Origin: Abditibacteriota bacterium
GTDB lineage: Bacteria; Armatimonadota; UBA5829
DNA length: 29,653 bases
Direction of reading: 5' to 3'
Assembly: GCA_017959625.1 (NCBI GenBank)
Contig: JAGDAG010000302.1
Span: 1 to 29,653, forward strand
The position numbers were made by a program, and so were the translations under genes. Each line of letters opens with the position of its first letter. The first letter of the stretch is position 1. This document shows, in pieces, positions 1 through 6,913 of the stretch. The notes beneath the pieces were generated by a model, which was not told the DNA's origin, searched no databases, and saw only the letters and a program-made list of their open reading frames with translations.

Positions 1-121
1 CAAACAGAGATATGCCAAATACTATTGTTGCTATATAATAATCAATGAAGCATATACCGATATCGCTGGCGGCAACGCTTTGCCACACCTGCCGCAGCCT
101 CCCCCAAAAAGCTTTATTCAC
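1..121 (-). CDS. 5' end of an unrecognised membrane protein (partial, GTG start)
   Basis: An open frame begins with GTG at 119-121 and runs off the left edge after 40 codons without a stop. A strong SD, AAAGGAG, sits 6 nt upstream of the GTG. The N-terminus is short, polar and basic with several Trp (VNKAFWGRLRQVW), followed by a hydrophobic stretch at about residues 23-40 (GICFIDYYIATIVFGISLF), which looks like a first membrane segment. It lies just downstream of the small zinc-ribbon/membrane gene (stop at 140), so the two are probably co-transcribed. Too little is visible to name a family. The start is supported by the SD and by the change from hydrophilic to hydrophobic; a coincidental open frame cannot be excluded. 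Confidence 0.55.
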   Translation of the reverse strand, partial: MNKAFWGRLRQVWQSVAASDIGICFIDYYIATIVFGISLF

Positions 122-139
122 TATCTTCTCCTTTCTTTC

Positions 140-238
140 TTATCCAAGCCGGGTCCCCCACACGGGGCAGCGACTTACATGCTCCCCACACACCTCTCCG
201 CACACCGGGCACTGCTTTACCCTCTCCGGTTTTATTTG
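140..238 (-). pseudogene. Out-of-frame zinc-ribbon-like tail of the small membrane protein
   Basis: This frame runs from just after a TGA (239-241) to a TAA at 140-142 and reads QIKPERVKQ, CPVCG, EVCGEHVSR, CPVWG, TRLG. A CPxCG...CPxCG layout is the usual short zinc ribbon of small bacterial membrane proteins, but here the fourth ligand is Trp (TGG) instead of Cys. There is no ATG or usable GTG/TTG and no SD, so it would be translated only as a continuation of the 232-372 gene after a -1 shift or with one extra base. A stop follows immediately after the ribbon, as expected for a true C-terminus. The frame break and the lost ligand suggest decay, unless the break is a sequence error. Confidence 0.45.
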
Positions 239-372
239 TCAGCCCGGGCAAACAGCAAAAAATAAACGAGCAGCACAAAAAAGGTCGCGGGGTGAGCGGC
301 GCATAAACCGAGGAAAAAAAACAATGTCATTGCTTTGAACAGCCACCATATGAATTCACCAAAACAGCCCAT
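232..372 (-). CDS. Small two-segment membrane protein, 46 aa, probably truncated by a frameshift
   Basis: The ATG at 370-372 is preceded by a perfect AAGGAGG with 6-nt spacing, which favours it over the start 48 nt further upstream. The 46 residues are strongly hydrophobic, with two segments at about 8-26 (WWLFKAMTLFFFLGLC) and 28-43 (ATFFVLLVYFLLFA), and end in RADK followed by TAA. Directly after the stop, in another frame, lies a zinc-ribbon-like sequence (140-238) with no start codon or SD of its own. One added A in the AAATAAAA tract near 234-237 would join the two into a 77-aa protein with membrane segments followed by a zinc ribbon. It is therefore either a short membrane protein or the broken N-terminal part of that longer protein. 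No function is assigned. Confidence 0.55.
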   Translation of the reverse strand: MGCFGEFIWWLFKAMTLFFFLGLCAAHPATFFVLLVYFLLFARADK

Positions 373-662
373 ATCAAGCCTCCTTATATCTATAGCGGGA
401 TCCCGGACGATCCGGCGCAAGCAGGAGCGCCCGCAAACAAATAAAAAGTTTTCGTTGGAAAATGCAAAAAAGTAAGAATATGGGGCGAAAGGCCCCGGGG
501 GTCCTGCCGCAGGGCAGGAACAGAGTGATTATTCGGGTATTCCCTTTATATCGGTTGCAGATCCGGAAGCGCCGCTGCCGCTCCGGGGAAATTCGGTTTC
601 CGAGAGAAAACCGTTATACACTATACTATACGATCATCCGGCGGGTTTTGTTCCCCCCGATA
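373..662. other. Intergenic region of about 290 bp with four consecutive hairpins
   Basis: No credible gene is seen between kdsC and the small membrane gene. On the minus strand four inverted repeats follow each other: 594-613 (CGGTTT/AAACCG), 563-586 (CCGGAGCG/CGCTTCCGG with one bulge), 502-519 (TCCTGCC/GGCAGGA, 4-nt loop) and 482-496 (GGGGC/GCCCC). The last is followed 10 nt later by six T (466-471). The array could be a small structured RNA, a long leader of the small membrane gene, or a compound terminator for the dedA-kdsC cluster. A TATAGT-like -10 occurs near 620, without a convincing -35. Confidence 0.4.
466..496 (-). terminator. Possible intrinsic terminator downstream of kdsC
   Basis: Read on the minus strand, a 5-bp G/C stem GGGGC-CTTTC-GCCCC (482-496) is followed by an A/T-rich stretch containing TTTTTT at 466-471. 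The T-run begins about 10 nt after the stem, which is further than usual, so termination is plausible but not secure. Confidence 0.35.
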
Positions 663-1142
663 TTATCCGTCCTCCAGCAGCCAGTCGATAAAAGCCCTCA
701 CGGCGCCGCTGCCTCCCGGGTTCGGCGACACGAAGTCGCTGATCTCCTTTATCCTGTCCACCGAGTCGGCGGGGCAGCCGCAGAGGCCGCCGGCCTCTTT
801 TACCGCCAGCATCACGTCAAGGTCGTTGAGGTCGTTGCCTATATAGGCGCAGTCGGCGAGAGTCAGGGAATATTTTTCTGCCAGGGCTTCCGCCACGCCG
901 GTTTTGTCATTGACTCCCTGAAAGATCTCCTGCACCTTCAGCTCCTTCGCGAAGCGGTTCACCACTATATCGCTGGTCCTGCCCGTGACGATGGCGGGGA
1001 TAAGGCCCCTCGAGAGGGCTGTCATGAGGCCGTAGCCGTCCTTGTCGCTGAAGGCCTTCATCATCTCCCCGGTCTGGCCCATATATATCTTGCCGTCGGT
1101 AAGGGTGCCGTCCACGTCCATCATAAGTATCTTAGCCTTCAT
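663..1142 (-). CDS. kdsC: KdsC-like HAD phosphatase (3-deoxy-D-manno-octulosonate 8-phosphate phosphatase type)
   Basis: 159-aa HAD-superfamily protein of the small, cap-less KdsC type. Motif I is DVDGTLTDG (nucleophile Asp9, acid/base Asp11), motif II is TGR (53-55), the motif III Lys is at about 80, and motif IV is GNDLNDLDVM (102-111). The C-terminal GGSGAVR is characteristic of the KdsC subgroup, and 159 aa is close to the usual 170-180 aa. Family members hydrolyse KDO-8-phosphate to KDO for LPS, or related 3-deoxy-sugar phosphates, in the cytoplasm. The exact substrate cannot be read from sequence, since KDN/sialate phosphatases look similar. The ATG has a GGAGG SD 9 nt upstream lying inside the end of dedA, and the two genes overlap by 11 nt, implying translational coupling. 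No other KDO gene is in the window. Confidence 0.85.
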   Translation of the reverse strand: MKAKILMMDVDGTLTDGKIYMGQTGEMMKAFSDKDGYGLMTALSRGLIPAIVTGRTSDIVVNRFAKELKVQEIFQGVNDKTGVAEALAEKYSLTLADCAYIGNDLNDLDVMLAVKEAGGLCGCPADSVDRIKEISDFVSPNPGGSGAVRAFIDWLLEDG

Positions 1143-1791
1143 CTTCGCCGTCCTCCCTCAGTTCCTTTACGTGGTGCCAGATATAGGACGCCAGGCCGAG
1201 GATGATTATCCCGCCGATGATATAGTGGGAATAATGGGACACGTTCGAGTTCGTCACGTATTCCCACGCGGGAGTATCGGGGAATTTGGCTGTAAGGGCC
1301 CAGCCTATATAGGCGAGCCCCATGCACCAGGGAACGGAACCTATGAAGGTGAACAGAAGGAACTTGCCGAAGGGCACCCGGCTCACCCCCGCGGGAAAAG
1401 AAATAAAGGTGCGGATAATGGGCAGGATCCTGCCTATGAACACGGCGAAATCGCCGAAGCGTTCGAAGAAGCGGTCGGCTCTCGCCAGGGACTTTTTTGT
1501 CATGAGGATATATTTTCCGTATTTCACAACGAAGGTCCTGCCGCCCTTCCGGCCGGCCCAGTAAGCCAGGGCCGAGCCCCACACGTTGCCTATGGCGCCG
1601 GCCAGCCCGATGCCAATCACGTTGAACTTGTCATAGGTAGCGGCCAGATAGCCGCCGTAGGGCATGATGATCTCCGAGGGGATGGGTATGCAGGCGCTCT
1701 CGAAGCCCATCAGTATGATAATGCCCCAATACCCCAGAGGGTCGAGGACGTTGATGATAAAATGCGCCAATGCCTGAATAATAGAATGCAT
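1132..1791 (-). CDS. DedA family (SNARE-associated/VTT) inner-membrane protein
   Basis: 219-aa polytopic membrane protein. It shows the DedA/VTT hallmarks: an N-terminal amphipathic stretch, ESACIPIPSE near residues 31-40, an internal Gly-rich helix, and GRILPIIRTFISFPAG near 119-134, the conserved GR-x-x-P-x-x-R re-entrant motif. A charged tail (LREDGEDEG) ends the protein. DedA proteins are undecaprenyl-phosphate or phospholipid flippases/scramblases of the cytoplasmic membrane; the lipid used here is not known. The ATG has a GGAG SD 5 nt upstream. It sits 8 nt after yihY and overlaps kdsC by 11 nt, so it belongs to the radical SAM-yihY-dedA-kdsC cluster. An envelope role fits its neighbours. 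Confidence 0.88.
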   Translation of the reverse strand: MHSIIQALAHFIINVLDPLGYWGIIILMGFESACIPIPSEIIMPYGGYLAATYDKFNVIGIGLAGAIGNVWGSALAYWAGRKGGRTFVVKYGKYILMTKKSLARADRFFERFGDFAVFIGRILPIIRTFISFPAGVSRVPFGKFLLFTFIGSVPWCMGLAYIGWALTAKFPDTPAWEYVTNSNVSHYSHYIIGGIIILGLASYIWHHVKELREDGEDEG

Positions 1792-1799
1792 AGCTTCTC

Positions 1800-2636
1800 C
1801 TAACTGCTGCTCCTGAGATTAACAGCATAACCGATTTCCGCGCAGAAGATTATTATTACAACGGAAAAATACATCCAGATCAAAAACACCATGATACCGG
1901 CCACGGAGCCGTATATCCTTGAATACTGGGCAAAGGTCACCAGAAACCATGAGAACACCGCTTTGGAGATGCCCCATATCACTGCTCCCGTCAAAGACGC
2001 GACCACCACCGCCCGGGGAGCCACCCGGATACGCACCAGGGTCCAGTATATAAGGAGAAAGGCCAGAAAATACACCAGATACGAGCCGATTATGGTCAAT
2101 ATACGCAAAAGGTCGGGATAGTTGAAATAGGTTTGTATGCTTCGTATGGAAACAGCGGAAAAAAGCGAAGCCGAATAAAGCATCGCAAAGAGCAGAAACA
2201 GCAGAAGCAGGCTCACCACCCTCTGCATCAGCAGATTGCGGTTGAGGGTAAGCTTCCACGCAGAGTTGATGCTGTGCTCCAGGGCGCAGATGCCGTTGAG
2301 GGCTATCCACACCAAAGCAACTATACCCACTCCGATAGCGGTCCCTCTGATGTTGATGACTTCGTCCACCAATATCCTGATCTGGGCCCTGTAGGCTCCG
2401 GAAAGGTCCGGCGAAAACTTGTCCACGTAGGTCATGACCCAGTCATAGGCGTCCTGCGCCGAACCGAACACGGTGGTACTCACGGAAACGGCGGTAACTA
2501 TAATAGGGATGATAGCCAGAAACATATAATAAGCCACCGCAGCCGAAAGGGTCGGCCCGTCGTCGCGGAAATACCCCACCACGGCGTCGTATATCACTTC
2601 GTAAAAAGTTTTTAAGAAACTGACTGTTCGATTCAT
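1800..2636 (-). CDS. YihY/BrkB (UPF0761) family membrane protein
   Basis: 278-aa integral membrane protein with about six hydrophobic segments. The N-terminal DGPTLSAAVAYYMFLAIIPI is the family's signature region (usually S-x-x-A-A-x-x-Y-Y/F-x-x-L-x-x-F-P). GSVAGIMVFLIWMYFSVVIIIFCAEIGYA near the C-terminus is also typical. Members were once called ribonuclease BN by mistake; they are membrane proteins of unsettled function, possibly transporters. The start overlaps the upstream radical SAM gene by ATGA (2633-2636), and only a weak GGAAAAA precedes it, so translation is probably coupled. Length matches the usual 270-300 aa. Confidence 0.87.
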   Translation of the reverse strand: MNRTVSFLKTFYEVIYDAVVGYFRDDGPTLSAAVAYYMFLAIIPIIVTAVSVSTTVFGSAQDAYDWVMTYVDKFSPDLSGAYRAQIRILVDEVINIRGTAIGVGIVALVWIALNGICALEHSINSAWKLTLNRNLLMQRVVSLLLLFLLFAMLYSASLFSAVSIRSIQTYFNYPDLLRILTIIGSYLVYFLAFLLIYWTLVRIRVAPRAVVVASLTGAVIWGISKAVFSWFLVTFAQYSRIYGSVAGIMVFLIWMYFSVVIIIFCAEIGYAVNLRSSS

Positions 2637-4051
2637 TTTTCCGAAATCACAGAGTCGTAATACCTGAGTCCCGCTCTGTAGCCGCCTTCAAGGCTTTTCT
2701 GCAGAAAAGCCCCGCCCAGTTTTTCGTCTGCCTGAGCCAGTATCCACTGGACCCTGGCGAGACGCGGAGATTCATACGTTATATCTACCCCCTTCGGCTG
2801 CTTTTGCTTCAGGAGAGACAGGCGCCTTTCCAATTCCTTTGCCGGTGGCTGCTGTTCGCCGCCGAAGGGAGTCCCGGGCTTAGGGACGAATATGCCTGCC
2901 GAAGCGGAAAGCTTCAGACGCGGATACAGCCTGCGGAGCCTTTGCAAAAGCTCTGCCGTCCCGATTATGTCCCCGTCCGTCTCGCCGGGAAGGCCCGTCA
3001 TAAAATACAGCTTCATTTTTCCGAAGCCTGCTTCGCAGGTCAGGCCCGCGGCCCGAAGGATAACGTCATCGGGGCAGGCTTTGCCTATATGGTTTCTCAG
3101 CCTCTCGGTCCCGGCCTCGGGGGCCACGGTGACCGTGAGTATCCCCCCTGCCTTCATCAGCATCAGCTTTTCTTCGTCAAGGGTCTCCAGCCGCAGGGAA
3201 GACAGGCTGAAGGCTGCCTTTTTTCTGACAAACTCCCTGCACAGCGTTATGCTGCCGGGAGCGTCAAAAACAGCCGCTCCCACCATCCCGTAGGAAGCAT
3301 AATCGGGAAGCACGGGCCGGCGCAGGCGCATGGGCTTTGTGGTATTTCCCGCGGCGCAGAAGCGGCAGCCTCTGGCGCAGCCCCTGGCCGTTTCGAACAA
3401 AAGGGTATCGCCGAAGCCTGCATGAGGCGTGCATATTACGGAATGGCAGCAATACCTGTCAAGCTCATGTTCCGTCTGCCTCACGCCCTTTTTGCCCAAA
3501 GCGGGCACCGTCATGCCTTCCAGCCCGGCAAGCTTTTCCAGAATGCCCCTGCGGTCCGTATCGTGCTTCTGGGCAAAAACCGAAGCTATCTCTTCATAAG
3601 AGGTCTCAAGATCGCCTATATACACCGCATCCGCAAAACCGTAAAGAGGCGCGGGATTGATGAGAGACACGGGGCCGCCCACCAGCACCAGAGGCGCATC
3701 CTCGCCGCGGTCTTTGGAAAAAAGAGGTATCCCGGCTCTTTGAAGCATTGAAAGCAGGTTTATATAATCCATCTCAAAAGAGACGGAAAACGCCAGGATA
3801 TCCATAGAGCGCAGCGAAAGCCCGTCCTCAAGGGTCAGAGGCTCCGCCTCTTTTTCCGGCAAAAAAAACCGGAACACCGAGATGCCCGGCTGCGTTCGGA
3901 ACATATGCCAGACAAGCTGATAGCCCAAAGACGCCATACCCACAGAGTACGTATTGGGAAAGCCTATCCCGACCCTCACGGCGTGTCTGGAACGGGGCTC
4001 ATAATCAAAAATAAATTTTTCCGAAGCCAGCAGGGTTTTTGTATCTGTCAT
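2633..4051 (-). CDS. Radical SAM protein with B12-binding-like N-terminal region
   Basis: 472-aa protein. The N-terminal part (HAVRVGIGFPNTYSVGMASLGYQ..., followed by LVGGPVSLINPAPLYGFADAVYIGDLE) resembles the cobalamin-binding-like domain before many radical SAM domains. The 4Fe-4S cluster motif is CARGCRFCAAG (C-x3-C-x2-C), and a later GLPGETDGDI segment fits the SAM barrel. Such proteins are [4Fe-4S]/SAM enzymes; this subgroup has no assigned reaction that I can name. An in-frame TTG 60 nt upstream lacks support: the ATG at 4049-4051 starts directly before the conserved region and has AAAGG upstream. It lies 95 nt after rpsT and overlaps yihY by ATGA. Confidence 0.8.
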   Translation of the reverse strand: MTDTKTLLASEKFIFDYEPRSRHAVRVGIGFPNTYSVGMASLGYQLVWHMFRTQPGISVFRFFLPEKEAEPLTLEDGLSLRSMDILAFSVSFEMDYINLLSMLQRAGIPLFSKDRGEDAPLVLVGGPVSLINPAPLYGFADAVYIGDLETSYEEIASVFAQKHDTDRRGILEKLAGLEGMTVPALGKKGVRQTEHELDRYCCHSVICTPHAGFGDTLLFETARGCARGCRFCAAGNTTKPMRLRRPVLPDYASYGMVGAAVFDAPGSITLCREFVRKKAAFSLSSLRLETLDEEKLMLMKAGGILTVTVAPEAGTERLRNHIGKACPDDVILRAAGLTCEAGFGKMKLYFMTGLPGETDGDIIGTAELLQRLRRLYPRLKLSASAGIFVPKPGTPFGGEQQPPAKELERRLSLLKQKQPKGVDITYESPRLARVQWILAQADEKLGGAFLQKSLEGGYRAGLRYYDSVISEK

Positions 4052-4101
4052 CGGGCCTTTTGCTTCAAGGGTTCCTGCTTTTTGCGGGCAATGGCTTTGT
4101 C

Positions 4102-4130
4102 CACAAAACAATACCCCCGGAAAGGGGGCA
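4102..4130 (-). terminator. Likely intrinsic terminator or attenuator after rpsT
   Basis: On the minus strand a CCCCC/GGGGG stem with a TTTCC loop (4114-4128) is followed by TATTGTTTTG. It begins 19 nt after the rpsT stop codon. The stem is short but pure G:C and the tail is moderately T-rich, so it probably separates rpsT from the radical SAM cluster at least in part. Confidence 0.5.
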
Positions 4131-4146
4131 TTATTTCAAAACCTTA

Positions 4147-4407
4147 TTATTCGGCCTTAGCCAGTTTCTTGGCAAGTCTTGCTTTTCTGCGGGCCGCCTG
4201 ATTAGGATGAATAATGCCTCTCTTGGCAGCCTTGTCGATCACGCTGAACGCTTCGCTCATGAGAGCGGCGGTGTTTTCTGCCTTTTCATCAATGGCAAGC
4301 TTGGTTTTTTTGGTAAGAGTCTTAATTCTGCTCTTTGTAGAGACGTTGCGGAGATGGTTTTCTCTGGACTTCTTAACGTCTTTCATTACAGATTTGATAT
4401 TTGGCAA
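4147..4407 (-). CDS. rpsT: Small ribosomal subunit protein bS20 (UUG start)
   Basis: 86-aa, Lys/Arg/Ala-rich helical protein matching bS20: MPNIKSVMKDVKKSRENHLRN at the start, then the SRIKTLTKK region, and DKAAKRGIIHPNQAARRKARL, the typical K-G-x-I-H-x-N-x-A-A-R-x-K-S-R-L segment. It binds the 5' domain of 16S rRNA early in 30S assembly. The start codon is TTG at 4405-4407: the family's N-terminal NIKS sequence begins exactly there, the next in-frame ATG would delete it, and a GGGGGG(AA) SD lies just upstream. E. coli rpsT also uses UUG, and this codon is part of its feedback control (established knowledge). A dedicated promoter lies at 4444-4472. Confidence 0.95.
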   Translation of the reverse strand: MPNIKSVMKDVKKSRENHLRNVSTKSRIKTLTKKTKLAIDEKAENTAALMSEAFSVIDKAAKRGIIHPNQAARRKARLAKKLAKAE

Positions 4408-4443
4408 ATTAGGTTCCCCCCATATGGATTCTGTATCTAATAT

Positions 4444-4472
4444 ATTATATCACATTATTTGACGCAATGCAA
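4444..4472 (-). promoter_or_regulatory. Promoter of rpsT
   Basis: On the minus strand, -35 TTGCAT (4467-4472), a 17-nt spacer and -10 TATAAT (4444-4449), preceded by TGA, i.e. an extended -10. It lies in the short gap between the Ig-like gene and rpsT, giving an mRNA leader of roughly 30 nt. Confidence 0.75.
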
Positions 4473-4480
4473 GAACGGCA

Positions 4481-5650
4481 TTATTCCGCCTGCAGGCTGC
4501 CGTCAAGCCACAGGATGAGCCTGTCGTTGGTATGCTCCAGAACGCCGTTTCCGAAAGCCCTGTCACCGTCCCGGAGTTCTGCCACGATATAACAGCCGTC
4601 TCCCTCCGGAAGGCCTTTAAAGGTGATCGTCTTCCGGACCGTGGCGCCCTGATCGATATACTTCGCCTTTTTTGAAGGCGCAAGAAGAACGTCCTTAAAA
4701 ACGTCTTTTTTCAGAAGGGTCCCGTCGGCGGAATACAATGACGCGGCGATATAGGTATCGGCGCACTGCCAGCGCCGTATGCCCGCATTCCTCACCGCTA
4801 CGGGAAGCTTATAGACCCCGTCCTCTTTTTCGGGAGCCTTGAGGGCGATGAGGCGCTGATTGTCGTCTGTGGCCGCCGCAAGCACCGTATGGCTCCGGAG
4901 AGGAGTCCTGGTTTTTTTGTCCACAAGGGTATATTTTATTGCATAGTATTCCCCGGCGCCCGGCGAGAGGAGCCGCATATTGCCGGTCTCTATAGTTCCG
5001 TCGAAAACGCCTATGGTCCCGTCGGCGGTGTTTTCCTTCAGCGCAAGGGCAGCCTTCCGGCCTTTGTATTCCTTCATCACGTTGCCCGCCGGGTCAAGAA
5101 GGCAAAGCAAAGCCTCCACGCAGACTTTTTCTTTGTCCCACTCTCCGCAGCTTGTGTTCATAACGGAAAGCACTATCCTGTAGGAACCGCCGGGAGCCAC
5201 AAGAAACGGCTCCTCCGCGCCGGTGACATAGGGCTTGTCCGCCTTTGCTTTGGCGGCGGCAAGGGCCGCTTTGGATTCGGAAACGTTGGCGTCCACATAG
5301 GTGGCGGGCTCTTCTATATTGGTTTTAAAGAAAAAGCTTTCGCTTTCCGGTTTTGACATGCTTTTTCCGTCGGCAACGGTTATTATATCCAATTCGCATA
5401 TAGCCTCGCCGGCAGGCAGCGGCTTATGCTTTTCGGTTATAGGCGCCAGCACGGTGCTGAGCCGGCAGACGGCCCCGGGAGCGATATCGGTCATGATGGG
5501 AATGACGGCGATGCCGTTGGAATAAAACCTTCCTCCCACGTACCAGCGGTAGCAAAGCCCCGCTTCCCCCGCTTTCCAGGTGACGGTGCCGGTGTTTTTT
5601 ATGGTCACGCAGCTCTGGCGTCCGATCTTTGAATTGAGATACGAAGGCAT
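4481..5650 (-). CDS. Ig-like beta-sandwich repeat protein, probably formerly the C-terminal part of the CBM9-like protein
   Basis: 389-aa protein of unknown function, rich in beta-type sequence. Three similar modules start with an N-[TA]-[GS]...W pattern: IKNTGTVTWKAG (18-28), VMNTSCGEWDKE (163-174) and VRNAGIRRWQCA (286-297). Each is followed by hydrophobic strands and a late Gly/Pro turn (LPAGEAICEL, SPGAGEYYAI, LPEGDGCYIV). This resembles NBR1-type or CARDB Ig-like domains (inference). There is no signal peptide, and the protein begins directly in the first module. It is in the same frame as the upstream exported CBM9-like gene, separated by TGA and three codons. GAGGG overlapping that TGA gives an SD 6 nt from the ATG, so reinitiation is possible. 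See the finding on the in-frame stop. Confidence 0.7.
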   Translation of the reverse strand: MPSYLNSKIGRQSCVTIKNTGTVTWKAGEAGLCYRWYVGGRFYSNGIAVIPIMTDIAPGAVCRLSTVLAPITEKHKPLPAGEAICELDIITVADGKSMSKPESESFFFKTNIEEPATYVDANVSESKAALAAAKAKADKPYVTGAEEPFLVAPGGSYRIVLSVMNTSCGEWDKEKVCVEALLCLLDPAGNVMKEYKGRKAALALKENTADGTIGVFDGTIETGNMRLLSPGAGEYYAIKYTLVDKKTRTPLRSHTVLAAATDDNQRLIALKAPEKEDGVYKLPVAVRNAGIRRWQCADTYIAASLYSADGTLLKKDVFKDVLLAPSKKAKYIDQGATVRKTITFKGLPEGDGCYIVAELRDGDRAFGNGVLEHTNDRLILWLDGSLQAE

Positions 5651-5659
5651 ATCAAGCCC

Positions 5660-6862
5660 TCATATGACGTAGGAATACGCTTTTTTGGGCCTTTCCGTGA
5701 GAGCCTCCTCCGCAAGCGCGGCCTGATCCCTGAACAAAAGGCGCCTTCCGAACTTTTCAAAAAACGCTTTTTCCAGCCCTTCGTCCGGCGAATCGGTATA
5801 AACGGGAAGCCCCGGGTCTCCGTTGCTGTCCACGGCGGTCCTGCGAAGCTGCTCGGGAAGAAGGGAATAAAAAGCAAACAGGTCTTTTTGCGGATCCGCG
5901 CTGCCGGAAAGGGAGGGGCTGACGGGCGTGGTCGCCGCTCCTTCCTCCAGCCCCGTCTTCAAAGCTTCGAATATCTGATGAAGATAGGGATTACCGGCGG
6001 GGATCACCAGCACGTCCGCGCCCTCCGCCGCAAGGGCGGAAGCCGCCTGCCGTATATATCCCACTCTTACGGGATCGTCCAAAAAGCCTTTATCGCCTTT
6101 GGCAGGGTCGAACAGCATGGCTTTTACGGGCTGATCGGAAAAAACGAGGGTATAAGGGTCTCCGCCGTCAACGGGGACTTCGATGACGTAAGCGGTACGG
6201 GAATACCATTCGTTTTCTTTGATCTCCCCGTTGATCCTGGGTTCCGCCATATAATGGTTCGAGACTATCTTATGAGCCCCCTTCGTGGTAACGGCGGAAA
6301 ACTTCGAAAGCAAAAGATCCCAGCATTTGTCCGGTTTTGCAAAGGAATCGCTGTCGGTAAGGTAGTAATCCTTCCCGCAGACCGTTATCCTGAAATCGAT
6401 GCCCACGGCTTTATAGCTCATATTGCTTCCGCCCATAAGCGCCCACGGAAGGGCCAGTTCTATGGAATAGCCCGAATCGATATTGCCCGTATCGTTCAGA
6501 TTGCCCTGCACGTCCACGGCGTATCTGTGGGAAAAGATATCCTCCCGGACAAGTTCGGTCCCGTTTCCGCGCCTGAACTCAAAGCCCCCTGCGCAGGACA
6601 CGCTGATGAGAGCGGTCTTATCGGTATAGGCGGCGCCGGATCTGTCTTCCGACAAATTCAGGAACACGGACACTCCGTCGTCTCCGTCCACCGGCTTGTT
6701 GAAATCCTTATGGACGGCGCGTATGTCCGGCCCCTGGGCGGCGACCGCGATATACAGCATATCGTCGTCCCACGTAGTATAAAACTTTATGGTATCCGTC
6801 TGCTGGCAGAAAGCCGCCGCGCACGCCAGGATCAATAAAACTATCAGAAAAAACTTTTTCAA
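5660..6862 (-). CDS. Exported protein with CBM9-like (carbohydrate-binding) domain, TTG start
   Basis: 400-aa protein beginning with a signal sequence MKKFFLIVLLILACAAAF; cleavage could be after AFC (SPase I) or, less likely, at the poor lipobox ILAC. Residues about 25-200 (IKFYTTWDDDMLYIAVAAQG..., DDGVSVFLNLSED, YSIELALPWALMG) follow the CBM9/DOMON-like pattern of exported carbohydrate-binding or cytochrome-associated domains. A second segment near 207-235 (PRINGEIKENEWYSRTAYVIEV) resembles the start of another such domain. The rest is unassigned. The start is TTG at 6860-6862, with AAGGAG 8 nt upstream and the signal sequence immediately following. A promoter overlaps the end of the upstream spoIID-like gene. 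The reading frame continues through TGA into the Ig-like gene. Confidence 0.75.
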   Translation of the reverse strand: MKKFFLIVLLILACAAAFCQQTDTIKFYTTWDDDMLYIAVAAQGPDIRAVHKDFNKPVDGDDGVSVFLNLSEDRSGAAYTDKTALISVSCAGGFEFRRGNGTELVREDIFSHRYAVDVQGNLNDTGNIDSGYSIELALPWALMGGSNMSYKAVGIDFRITVCGKDYYLTDSDSFAKPDKCWDLLLSKFSAVTTKGAHKIVSNHYMAEPRINGEIKENEWYSRTAYVIEVPVDGGDPYTLVFSDQPVKAMLFDPAKGDKGFLDDPVRVGYIRQAASALAAEGADVLVIPAGNPYLHQIFEALKTGLEEGAATTPVSPSLSGSADPQKDLFAFYSLLPEQLRRTAVDSNGDPGLPVYTDSPDEGLEKAFFEKFGRRLLFRDQAALAEEALTERPKKAYSYVI

Positions 6863-6885
6863 TCCAAAAACTCCTTGCTATTATA

Positions 6886-6913
6886 ATTATAGCATAAATG
6901 AAAAAGCAATCAA
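6886..6913 (-). promoter_or_regulatory. Promoter of the CBM9-like/Ig-like gene pair
   Basis: Minus strand: -35 TTGATT (6908-6913), 16-nt spacer, -10 TATAAT (6886-6891) with TGC immediately before it (extended -10). A second overlapping TATAAT follows directly. The -35 overlaps the stop codon of the SpoIID-domain gene. Confidence 0.7.

Noticed and set aside
466..613. tRNA, tmRNA or SRP RNA in the hairpin region
   Set aside because: No T-loop GGTTCRANYCC, CCA end, tag ORF or SRP tetraloop signature could be found.
462..1205. 247-codon plus-strand frame covering kdsC and the hairpin region
   Set aside because: Most of it is antisense to kdsC, and its first part lies in the structured intergenic stretch; low-complexity basic protein without motifs.
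4052..4111. Longer radical SAM start (TTG, 20 extra residues)
   Set aside because: The extension overlaps the terminator-like hairpin tail and has no SD; the ATG at 4051 fits the family start.
5660..5662. Genome-wide reading of TGA as an amino acid
   Set aside because: TGA is the clear stop of mutS, miaB, clpX, the nucleotidyltransferase and others at conserved ends, so the in-frame TGA here is not explained by an altered code.
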